64,000 bases of DNA from Hymenolepis diminuta (Eukaryota > Platyhelminthes > Cestoda > Cyclophyllidea > Hymenolepididae): contig CAADRB010000005.1 in NCBI GenBank assembly GCA_900708905.1, forward strand, positions 1,664,573 to 1,728,572. Reading direction: 5' to 3'. The position numbers and the translations under genes are program-made. The notes beneath the pieces were generated by a model, which saw nothing but the letters and a program-made list of their open reading frames with translations, did not search any database and was not told the DNA's origin. This document shows, in pieces, positions 53,901 to 64,000 of this stretch (position 1 is its first letter; each line of letters opens with the position of its first letter).

Positions 53901-56900
53901 ATATTTACGTCTTGTCTGTTCTGTCACCCTAATTTATTTAACGTTGAAAATACTTCACTGAAAATACTTGACAAATAAATTACTTTTGTTAGTCATATTA
54001 AACTGTTGGATGATATTGGGCAAAACTTGCAGGGTTCCCTTCCTAATCTCCTGAGCACTGATTTAAAGACCGTTCATTCGATTCTTTGAATCTGAAATTA
54101 AGGCACATAGAACAGAAATGCAAAAACAGTTAACTCATCTTTATTTTATCTACTATTCCTTTACAAGAAAGCAAATACAAATACGATTGTCAAAAGAGAC
54201 AAGGAAGTGACATTTAAGATGGTGTATTTATCATGATATTAACAGGACCTAATACAAACCATTTCTGGGCGAAGAGAAGCTAAATATTCTAATATGATTT
54301 CATTACATACGCAGCAATATACTATTAGGCATAATTCATCTTCTGTTCACCATTCACTAAATTAAACATTCAATCTGGCGTAAAATTTCAAGTAACTTCA
54401 ATCCTAATACATTTGATAACCTTTGTTATCTGACAAAAATACTGCATAAAAACATCTATTTTCATCTGCTTTATCTTTTTCTGAGTTAATTTTAAATAAA
54501 TAACTTGTTTATTTTCTCCTATTGATAACCCCTCAGTTCACGTTTACCGACGAATCTCTGTGATACTAGATTTGAATTGCTTTGTTTTTTATTCAAATTC
54601 TAGAAGCCGTCATTTATCTATGGACAGTGGTGATTCACTAAGCTATGAACAATTCCGCCAAATGTCGAAAGCTCGTCATTTTTTTGTCAGATATGACGAA
54701 AACCCGACCTTCTTCACAGCTTAAAGCTCACTTTACCTCAGCAAATGTCACTAGTATTTAGAGTGATAAGAAGGCTAATAAAACAATAATTTTGCAGGTT
54801 ACAATAGCCGATATTGTTTATTATTAATCTAATTTATAATTGGAAGGAATATCTCTCGATTCCCTCAGAATGTATTAAGCGATAATTTGAAGAGACTATC
54901 TTTCATCTACATCATCGTTCGTATTCAGAATACGATTTTGACGATAAAATGCGCAATTTTCAAGTTTTTGTGCATTTGAGAGAGATCTGAGAGGCTTTAC
55001 AAATATTTTTTCATTCTATTCCAAATTTAACTTTGTTCCAAAGGTTTTATTCATAGGAAAATTATCTCATCGTTTCGTTAAACAGTATTAAATTTGGAAT
55101 CGTTATTATGGAAGTACACATCCAGTAGCGCAGAAAATGAAAATGGCGGTTGAATTAACTATTTCCAATTTTCAAGCTCGTTGAATCCAACACGAGAATT
55201 TTTTCCTTAATAAAAGTTTTCTTTTCCCGAAGACATGTTTGATCTCAAGCTTATAGCCCATTTCGTACAGCCTTATCCGTTCCAACTAATTTGAAGCTTA
55301 TTAAATCTAAACTGATTTCCGGGATCAAAGTGGATTTCCATTACATATTAATTCTTATCAAAGTTCTGAACGTCAAAAATTCGCTTTGAAGCAGAGTTTT
55401 ATATAATTTAATGGTTTCATGCACTTTCCCTACTATTATTTTAATTAAAATTAATGGGAAATTAAAATTAAATGGGAAAATTGATTAACTATATAACAAC
55501 GATTACTTTTAATAGATGGCTTAATTTAATCTCCATACTAGCTATGAAGAAAAATTTATTAACTAATATATTTAAAAATGTATTAATTAAAAAATATTAA
55601 CTAATATTTATAAGCTTGGGCCAAAAAGGAGAGGAATAAAGAAACCAAATATCACCCTTACTTTCTAAGAATTTCTCCACCTGCAGTTATACATGTAATT
55701 TAAACAAATTATTCACTCTCACAATGATCCCTGATCAGAGAGTTTTCAAAGCTGTGTTTCGTTTCACAATTACTTATGTTTTGGCTTTCATTGCGGAAAA
55801 GCGTAATAATCTAAGTTAATCTTATTAATTTGGTTTCTGATATTATTTAATGACCATCATTATTTTCGTCTTATCGTCTGGTTTTAGGTCAAATTTGAAC
55901 TCGTTGGAAGTTGGTTATTAATGTCTCCTTTTAAAACTGAGCTGAATTTAAGTACTACGCTGCTACCAAAAGCAAGTTCGGAGTTTCATAGAGATATGAT
56001 CTAAAATTCGGAGAAAGAAAAAAAATATTGCTCTTGTTTGAACTGTGCAAGCAACCATTTACCTGAATATTTATATCCAAAAAAGAAATTGACCGTTGGG
56101 TTACGGACTTCACGAAATATGGTCACAAATTTGAAGGTGAGTGAGACCCAAATTAAGGAATCAAAGTACCAGTGGAACTACTTTAGGAACCAGACTAGGA
56201 TAGGTGCAAAAATGCTCCCTTCCAACAAAAATTATCTTCCGTAAGACTGACAAAAAATTAGAATTTTGCAAAACAGAAGACTAGGAATTAATATGGATCA
56301 CGCATGTACTGAACAACCGAAAGAAAAGAGGAAAAAAGGGAAAGGAATAGGAGGAGAAATTAAAAATGAAACCACTGGCAATAGATGCTATCGCAGCGGG
56401 AGATGAAATAAGGTTGTAACTAAACCACGAAAAGATAAGTGGAACTGACTGTTTTATATCTTTTGTCCGTCTTTTTAACAATCGTCTGAGTCAATAAGCG
56501 CACTGGTAGTATGCAAAATATTCAATTTGAAGGACAGTACTATCGACCTAGATGCAGTAATTATGCTTATAAATTAGTTACTTCGCCTAGTAAAAGTCCA
56601 TTAATCACAATATCCTGACTCGTTTTAGTATCTTAAAAGAGGAATAGAACAGTTTCATCTCCTTTTCATTACGCCGTTTTATATGTTATGTAATATTATA
56701 AATGTAAATCAATATATCATAACTATATTGTAATAAAAATCAATGGAATTAATCATTAATCCATTTTTTGGAAATGACAATTCACGAGTGGAAACAGCAG
56801 CCTATAATCATGTGAATGTGTAACTTGTAATCAAGGATACTCTTTGTCATTGTTTGTTCTACTTTCTAACCTGAATCTAGTATACCGAAGGTAGCATTCA

Positions 56901-58258
56901 TGATTTTACTAAAAGTTACAGAATATTATTGCTCTCCGGCAGGGAAAATTTTGGCCTACTTCTATGCCTGAACAGACGTAACTTCGATGAGGATCTTTAT
57001 TTATCTTCCCTTTATTTGCTGATGAAAAATTCTACCCAGCTGACACTTTTTATTAATGAATGATTGTTCGTACCAACTTGATTTTTTTGTGCAATTTTGA
57101 GTCATGAGTAGATAAAGGATATTAGGAGAAATATTTTGACACAACAGACCTCACTAGAATTAACTTAAAACAAACTTTTATAATAGTAGAAATGGCTATT
57201 TTGACTGGAATTTTGGTATAGTCTATGACGGAGATATGACGGAGAAAAAAAGCAATGGAAATATCTAATGGAGATTTTCTTCCATAATGAACCAACTGAT
57301 CCACCTGCTATGAATAATACGGACATGAAACACAAAGATCAAATCACGGAAATTGAACTTTGGACTATTTGAGTACTATAAAGCGAATTATGTCCCCTGT
57401 GAGAAAGTAGATAAATTAATGGTTCCAGAACTCAAAGTAATTAAATTTTATGACATCCTACATTCACTGTTGACTCCAATTAGATCCCCTCCCTTCCTCG
57501 TTCTCCCTTGCTGAACTGTTTTGCGTTTTCATACGTTACATCAGGATTAAAACTGAAAATAATTTTGGAAATAATTTCCTGCATTTTGTATTTTCCAGTA
57601 AACAGTCTTTCTTTTTGAATTCACTGATCTTATTTATATGGACAAAGACATGAACTCTTTTAATGAAGGACATTATAACAGTTCCTCTAATTAATCCTTT
57701 TTCGTAGGTAGTAATATTTAATTAACAATTTCTTATTTCAGCAAAATTATTGTAAATTTAAATGCGTCAGAAAACAATTCTTCATCCCCGCTCCATAAAA
57801 TTACAAAAAAAGAAGCTCTATTTTAGTCCCGTGTTACCAGTTGAAGTGAATTTGCATTTTGCATTGCAATATGATCTGAAAATTGGAGAGAGAGGAAATT
57901 ATTGCCCTGGTTTGGGCAACGCGATCCAATGTTCAAATTCGAATTAACTGCTAGGTCGATGGCATTATGAGTTCTAGTCACGAATTTTAAAAAGACATAA
58001 GAGTGGCATTAATTTTTTATTCAAAATAAAGCCCATATAGACAGAGTGATGGCAAAATCATGTCATAGTTTATGGATTTCTCGAAGTGAAAGTGTTGTTA
58101 TCCCCATGTAAGTCTGTCTACTTTCAAGTACCCAACTTAATTACTTATTTCAGTTGCAACCGTTTTAGGCCATATTTTTTGTTCTTTGGGGAAAATCTTG
58201 ATGGAAGTTGTTTAAATCACGAGTACGGGTATTGTCTCGGCAGAGACTATAGGCACCC
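47958..58258. other. Non-coding A+T-rich stretch
   Basis: About 10.3 kb with no recognisable gene. Two overlapping minus-strand frames at 50,690-51,009 (77 and 87 codons) are Asn/Ser/Thr-rich and not recognised. A two-unit 17-18-bp tandem repeat lies at 55,443-55,477. An AG after a pyrimidine tract at 57,739-57,740 resembles a splice acceptor, but the frames after it end quickly or have no motif. Confidence 0.55.
55443..55477 (+). repeat. Two-unit tandem repeat, 17-18 bp
   Basis: AATTAAAATTAATGGGA followed by the same unit with one inserted A. A simple local duplication. Confidence 0.75.
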
Positions 58259-58266
58259 CACATGTG
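58259..58266. promoter_or_regulatory. Palindromic E-box CACATGTG
   Basis: An eight-base palindrome containing CANNTG, about 30 bp upstream of the TATA-like box at 58,297, within a less A+T-rich patch. Typical of bHLH factor sites; biological use unproven. Confidence 0.2.
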
Positions 58267-58296
58267 ATCTCCACTGCCGTTTGCCATTCTTGCCAG

Positions 58297-58304
58297 TATA
58301 AAAG
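58297..58304 (+). promoter_or_regulatory. Possible core promoter: TATAAAAG followed by a splice-donor-like site
   Basis: TATAAAAG is the optimal TATA-box form and sits in a patch of lower A+T content. A start is expected near 58,327-58,332. GTAAGG at 58,348-58,353 follows, so a transcript could have a short non-coding first exon (about 20 bases) and splice onward. No downstream exon can be identified in the rest of the window, and there is no clear initiator motif. In 64 kb of A+T-rich DNA a TATAAAAG will occur by chance several times. Confidence 0.25.
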
Positions 58305-58709
58305 CACACTTTGCAATTGAGAGTTGGCGTTGGTTAAGACAGAACGGGTAAGGCTGAAACTGTCTTGAGAGTACTACAGTTACATCTTCCCCCTACTTAT
58401 TATACGAAATCCAAGTTAATTTTTCCTGAAGCGCCCAGATCTATAAGCCAAATAAACTTTACTTATCATAACAAAATTCGGATTCAATTTCTAAGTAGAA
58501 CCAATCAAAATTTATATTAGATAAAATTCGACTATGGGTTTAAACAGATATTTTTATTTTGACTCCACTTTTTAAATCGTTTTAATGTAATCACGAATTT
58601 TTGTATTTAGCTTCAAGATTTTTTTCCTAACCTTTAATCAATCATATCTAACATTCATTTTTTATGTTAAAAATGTTGCATTATTATGTTAATATTGAGT
58701 GTGCACTAC

Positions 58710-58960
58710 TTGCCGAGCTCTGCTAAGTCCACTTGTTTATCTCAGCTCTGTTTTGCCAAGATCGTGTATGCTCCTTAATGTCATGTAAGATCATTCTGTT
58801 TTGTCAGTCTTTGGAAGGCAGTAATAAACCGTACCGACCATCATAGCTAAATAGCCAGTCAATAAGCAGTGGACATCATAGATAAGAATTTGCCCAGAGG
58901 ACGAATCATGAAGTTACAATTCTGGAATGTGAAATATTTCTTCAATAAATACTGTACGAC
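58710..58960 (+). repeat. Diverged interspersed repeat, copy 3
   Basis: Bases 58,833-58,892 align without gaps to 11,302-11,361 at about 44 of 60 positions, including the unbroken AGCCAGTCAA. Similarity continues loosely on both sides (CCCAGA-ACGA-TCA downstream), so the limits given are approximate. Confidence 0.45.
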
Positions 58961-61900
58961 AACACGAATCCAAAACTCAAATGAAGTTAGACCATCTAAA
59001 GCTCTGACTTTACTCCCAACATCTTTTCCATTCCCTCTCCTACGTCAATTATTGGACTAAATGTTAAACGATTTCAAATGCTCTTTCAAAATGAAATATA
59101 ATAAATATTTTCTGCCTTTTTATAGGCTATAAAAATTAAATAATAACCGTGTGCAATTAAACACTCATATCCCAGCTATTTTTTATAAAAATTTCATGTT
59201 ATCAATAAATAGAATATCTTATACTCCATGAAATTCATACGTGGCTCCGATGAATGAAGTTAATCTGATTTATATCCATTTAGCTGGAGGTCTTAACTCT
59301 AATGTCCTCTAAAAAGCATCTCTATATAGGGTGCCCGTAATTTATTTTGACTGCGTTCGCATTTGACGTAAGTACGTTCGACATGTGATTAAGATCATCT
59401 GATGCCTTGGACTGTGGATTTTTTACCTTGAACCGAACTTCGTTTACATTTATTCATTTCCTTAATTCGTACTGTTTGGGTACCAAAGGGGAAGCACATG
59501 ATCAAGCTTTGAAGGTCGAAAATCAGATTTTGTCCTATCCGGCATTTTTCACTCATTTAACAGATGAAATAGAACATTTAATTGCATCCTTTATTTAATT
59601 CGATGCATTTTTGCCTCTTTTTAATTAACCAATTAATTAAGTTGGCGTCTTCGGTGGGTGACGAAGTCTTTAGTGAATAATGCTAGAGGAACACAATTCG
59701 CAGTAGGATAAAACTAGTGTTATCAGATGTAGAGTTACAAACTGTAACAAAAGATGAATTTTAGTAATGATAGTATCGGAGGGAATATGTGTTATAGATG
59801 ATAAGGACAAAGGCTGATAGGAGGAGCTGTAGAGAGACGATCTGGCTGAAACACCTGTCTGAATGGGTTATCCGGATAGAGTTGGAGATGAGAGTAAGGT
59901 TTTAGGACTATGGATAACATTATAAAATGTTTTTTATAGGTAGAGTTAGAATTCCGAAAAGAAAGTGAATAAAGTTGAGTGTTTAGAGGCAAATATGCAG
60001 AGGTTAAGTAGTTGAAAGTGGGAAAACTTTTGTTTAACGGCGGTTTAAGTTTATAGACATGGTGAAAAGATGCCTCCAAATGATTGCGGCTTCGAATGTC
60101 AACGAATTAAATAAATTTCACCTAGTAACGGTCTAATTCATAGAAAGTAAATAATCAAATTAACGTTTCATTAATCATACCAAGTGCATACGCTTCGATG
60201 TCCTAATTCCCATTTTGAGAACACAAATTAAATGAAAGTGATCAAAGGTATGCGTTTCTGTACATTCCGGTGTAAAATTTATTTTGTTTTTAGAGTATGA
60301 TTTATTTAGGATCAAACGTATTTCAATCTTAATTTACATAATAAGAAGTGAAGTTTGAAGAGCTAGAGACGTCTATTAAAAGACGACCCCAATCTTGAGG
60401 ACAGTACAAAAATCCCAATATTTCGAGAACTACTACTGCCTTTATTTTGTCCTCCTGTAGATTAAATAGAATTCCAAAGCCCGATGAACTTTTAAAATGT
60501 CATGATGATATCTTGTACTTAAAGGCTAAAACTGGTATTTCCAACCATTAAAAACTCTCTACTATGTCTATTTATGGTGAAATGAACTTTTAAAAACAAA
60601 AATTTTATGAAAAAAATCGTATTGCGTCAGGAGAGTCAGCCCGAATTTTAGCGTAAATAAACAAAATTTATAGCTCATCTAGCACGTGATTCAGGTCAAG
60701 CCGGGGCGTATACTTTTGGCCGAATACTTCCACGTATACTGTTTCTGCATAGCAAGATATCACAGTGGATGCTAGTATCTTTTTGCCAAACACCTCAGTA
60801 ATCCTCTTAAGAAGTCCAAATAGCCTCTAGTCTAAATTTGTCCCCGATATTGGTTAGGCCATGCCCAAAGTAGCAAGAACAAAGAAGTTATTGAGTGGAG
60901 GAAGTTTTCTGCTCACCTATGGCTTGCTGCCAAAAACTTAGTCATTAAATACAATCAACGCTGCGCTACAGGGATATTGATCGCTGATTGGTTGGGAAGA
61001 CCTCTGCACACACGTTCGCGCTTGCTCGCTACACGATCAGTTGCATACCACATCTTCCAGAATGTTCTAATGCACGTGAGGTTTCCTTGATCAGCCTTGG
61101 TAGCGTTGTGAGCTCCACAATATTATGCCTTACGATCTTGTACCTAGTGTTATCTGACCGTCTTTTAATTTTGAACTCGAAAATTACGAAAAAAATACCT
61201 AGCTATCATCGTAGGAAAAATATTCCAATTTGATTTTATTTATTTAGCATTTGCCTTTGCTCTATACTCCTCCATTTTCATGTTTATATATAATTTCAAA
61301 AAGACCATTGATTTACCTTACATCGGCCTTCCCTTCAAGACTTCAAACGCCCAACTTATATTAATCGTTTCTGCGATTCCGGTGGGCAATTTAAATAATA
61401 AATGAAAAAAAATGAGGTTGCTGGTCACTTTCTCAAGCTAAGAACTGCTTTCTCAATCACCTCTTTTCCCTCAAAATTTTTCTCCATTAACATAAATTCA
61501 TTTTAACTTATTACAATATTTGCAGAGGAGCATCTCCAGTCACTTACACCTCGTTATTTTGTTGCACATTTTTCCTTTTACAAATTGGCTTGGTATGCAG
61601 ATTTCCGAAATACTTTCGCTTCAAAAGGCTTGATAAAACTATTTGATCACCTTTTTCTCTGCCGATTGAAAATTCATCATTAAATCTAGGCAAGGTAAAA
61701 TATAGTTGCATAGTAATTTGTAATTATCTACACTAAGTGAATATGTCATTTTTAACTGGTTGTTTGTTCAGAAATTTGACCGACTCTGTAATTAATCAAT
61801 TTATTAAATTTTCCTCGAATCAAAATTTTTATATATTCATTGAAATTTTCACCTATATTTTCTAAATATTTTCTTCTTATGTTCGGTCTGGCCTCACTCT

Positions 61901-62092
61901 CCGGTACGTCATCTGAGACTCTGTGCCACTCATGACGTGCGATCAAGTTACCTGAACTGCACCAAATAAAGGAAACTCAACGCTGTCCGCTCACTGAGTC
62001 AGTTTGACCAGACGGACCGAGCGTTTTCAGTGCTCTGACCCGGATTGTTTATCTCCAATCCTAGTGTATACATACTTTCCCTATAAACACCC
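58961..62092. other. Non-coding stretch
   Basis: No gene is recognised. A plus-strand purine-rich run at 59,770-60,070 carries a minus-strand 95-codon frame without motif. Less A+T-rich patches lie at 60,850-61,130 and 61,880-62,060; the second precedes the candidate frames at 62.1 kb on the plus map but would be downstream of them on the minus strand. Confidence 0.5.
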
Positions 62093-62308
62093 TCAACAAT
62101 TATAGTTTCCATCTAAGTTTCTTTTCGCTAAATTTACCATTTCATCTCTTTTGGCATCATCTCTCATCAACTGTACTATTACTAATATGCCTCCCTCGTG
62201 GCAACCGTCTTCAACCTCCGTTTTGGTACTACAGTGAAGATTGGTAAAAGATATGGCCTGCAGAATGGCTGCTAGCAAAAAACACCAGACATATAGCCAC
62301 TTATGCAT
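62093..62308 (-). CDS. Candidate small secreted or membrane protein, 71 aa (unconfirmed)
   Basis: Starts with ATG in a favourable context (A at -3) and ends at TGA at 62,093-62,095. The N-terminus MHKWLYVWCFLLAAILQ has the Lys-then-hydrophobic form of a signal peptide or signal anchor. The rest is charged, has four Cys counting from the one following NLH (one in the tail), and contains two Lys-Arg pairs (AKRDEMV and AKRNLDG), which in a secretory protein could be processing sites. The frame is open further upstream to 62,380 without ATG. ATG|GTAAAT within it could act as a splice donor, in which case this is a first coding exon. A TATA-like box lies at 62,449-62,455. I recognise no family; chance is a real alternative for a 71-codon frame. 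Confidence 0.28.
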   Translation of the reverse strand: MHKWLYVWCFLLAAILQAISFTNLHCSTKTEVEDGCHEGGILVIVQLMRDDAKRDEMVNLAKRNLDGNYNC

Positions 62309-62427
62309 CTTCTTCCAAAACGCCTCCTCTTTATCTTCCAAACTCGTACGGTTATAGTCATTCGCCTTCTTCCACCATCAGACATATTAGAATCAGATTG
62401 TTCGAACTCGAATAGCTCCAGCGACAT
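62272..62427 (-). other. Overlapping open frame of 51 codons upstream of the 71-aa frame
   Basis: Starts with ATG (62,425-62,427), just where a transcript from the TATA-like box at 62,449 would begin, and overlaps the start of the 71-codon frame in a different frame. It reads MSLELFEFEQSDSNMSDGG, then a very Arg-rich stretch, and ends at TAG (62,272-62,274). It may be an upstream ORF, the true N-terminus with a frameshift into the other frame, or chance. Confidence 0.2.
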
Positions 62428-62448
62428 TCTACACCATCCAAAATCCAG

Positions 62449-62455
62449 ATTTATA
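62449..62455 (-). promoter_or_regulatory. TATA-like box upstream of the 62-kb frames
   Basis: Minus-strand TATAAAT, placed about 28 bp before the first ATG of the 51-codon frame and about 140 bp before that of the 71-codon frame. No initiator motif is seen at the expected start. Weak on its own in A+T-rich DNA. Confidence 0.2.
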
Positions 62456-64000
62456 CTATTGAGAATTAGTCGAACCTGTATCTTTTAGTACATGCTATTA
62501 AACAGTGCGATTAATGGTATAACATTAATAGGAATAGGAAGAGAAGAGATTTAAATTTCAACACTTTCACTTAAATCTTTCAATCTGTTTCTTTTTATTC
62601 TGTTGCCTTCATTGACATTTGTACTTATAACACCCCGAATCCGATCGTACGTCGCTTCATTAAGTGGGAGCCCTACGTGACTTTTTTACTATTTCAGACT
62701 ATTTCCAGTCTTTCATTGACCTTGATTGCTTTATGCAAAAACAAATTATCGGAACATTTGTGGTACAAAATCATGTGATTCGGATGATTTATAAGTCTTT
62801 CAGGGAGTTCTGGTGCACCGCAAACCTTGAACCACTTATTTTTATGGAAGCTTTAAATGCACCACCTTTAAATAACTTACCAGAGTTAGATTTGTGACTT
62901 TAAATTGAAGGCGACACAAAAGTTTTGGTGCTATAGGCGTAATTGTTTCAAACGTGGACGCTGGTCGTTGACCTATTGAACATTCAACTTTGGTTTATAT
63001 TCCCCGTAATCAATCCCCTGTCTTCTCAATCAAAGATTCTACCTATACGTAGGTCGTGCTTCAAGAATATTATCACCGGGCGATTGCTGCCGTTCACTTA
63101 ATGATATCTCCGATTTAGATTTTGATCACATTACCCACCAAAATTATAACCGTATTTCATCACTATGTTGGTAATGACTGTTCCAATGCAAAAAATAACC
63201 TTTGTATGTTTTAAGCATGGGAAATATCCAAATTACGGGAATAACAAATGAGTCCATTAGGGTAGGTAATGGAGAGGGAGACAAAAAAATGCAGGTAATG
63301 AAATTTACACATCATAAACCTTTATTTAGACGCTGGTTTTTTTAGTATTGATTTGTGCGTATTCTCATAAGGACACTGATTGTTGCCTTCATGTTCAAAT
63401 TTTATTGTGATTCGAGATTCATAGGGGAAATTTAGCCCACAATATTCAGAGTCTGCTAATCAGCTGATTTAGTTCCGTGGTTGATCATTCCACCTCGATT
63501 TATTATCACATTTTTACAACCATGAGCAGGTAAATGAGATTAGTAACGATGATTTTAACACTTTTCAATATATTTATGAATAATATTTGGTTATTTATAA
63601 AATTGTAATTTAGCTTACTAATCCACACCCCTACTGTTTTGGAGAGAAGTAACAAATCTAATCTACGGAGTTCCACGTTTCATCTTTTGATTAGTTATTT
63701 TAGGCTGTCTTGAGACGTTGACGATGGATCTGACCAATGTGTAAAAATGTACATCCTTTTAGTCTATTCTCTTTGTTTCCTTGGGTCTTATACATTTATT
63801 ATATAAAAGAATGAAATGTATTTACTAATATAATATGTAGTTCCTCATTTTATAGGTCATAAAATTTCTGCACTGAAAGCAATAAAGTCAGCTGCAATTC
63901 CTTTAAAAGAAATTACTGATGTATTGCAACTCCGGGAAAAATGTTTTGCTTATTGCGCTAGATTATTCTGCTCGAGTCATTTATCATTTAATCCAGGCAA
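62456..64000. other. Non-coding A+T-rich stretch to the end of the window
   Basis: No gene is recognised. A 77-codon plus-strand frame at 62,664-62,897 has no motif. Confidence 0.5.

Noticed and set aside
58086..58301. 71-codon plus-strand frame with several Cys ending at the TATA-like box
   Set aside because: Starts at GTG, has no signal peptide and no known Cys pattern, and overlaps the putative promoter.
59792..60079. 95-codon minus-strand frame
   Set aside because: It lies opposite a purine-rich tract, and its Pro/Leu/Ser/Tyr-rich composition is explained by that bias; no domain is visible.

Overview
This is an A+T-rich window (about two thirds A+T by eye) of nuclear, eukaryotic, probably arthropod DNA. 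Three things point there. No reading frame exceeds about 140 codons on either strand in 64 kb. The recognisable coding sequence is decayed transposon: a mariner DNA transposon and two pieces that look like Ty3/gypsy retrotransposons of the CsRn1/Kabuki type. Simple repeats and diverged interspersed repeats are scattered between them. Nothing looks bacterial (no operons, no dense coding), and I found no convincing rRNA, tRNA or CRISPR. The window is best read as intergenic or intronic sequence carrying transposon fossils.

Layout. 1-12.1 kb: A+T-rich DNA with diverged copies of an interspersed repeat (best at 3.25 and 11.16 kb) and one unrecognised basic open frame ending at 2,967. 12.2-13.0 kb, minus strand: the remnant of one LTR retrotransposon, made of an LTR-like block with a TATA box, a cluster of five copies of the LTR-end/primer-binding-site motif, and then, after an internal deletion, the tail of RNase H and the linker towards integrase. 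13-23.9 kb: no gene seen. 23.9-25.1 kb: a mariner element with 31-bp terminal inverted repeats, a broken transposase and an assembly gap of 107 N. 25.1-38.5 kb: no gene seen, two microsatellites. 38.5-39.1 kb, plus strand: a decayed Gag frame that lacks a start codon and has one internal stop. 45.6 and 47.75 kb: a direct repeat of about 208 bp, about 88% identical. 58.3 kb: a possible TATA promoter followed by a splice-donor-like site. 62.1-62.46 kb, minus strand: a TATA-like box followed by two overlapping short open frames, one with a signal-peptide-like start; this is the best candidate for a host exon, but it is weak.

How things relate. The Gag remnant and the RNase H/LTR remnant are of the same retrotransposon type but lie 25 kb apart in opposite orientations, so they are separate insertions. 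The mariner is non-autonomous as assembled. However, three of its frameshifts are each a single missing A in an A6 run, and its N gap looks about 100 bp too short, so part of the apparent damage may be assembly error. I see no new multi-gene system in this window.
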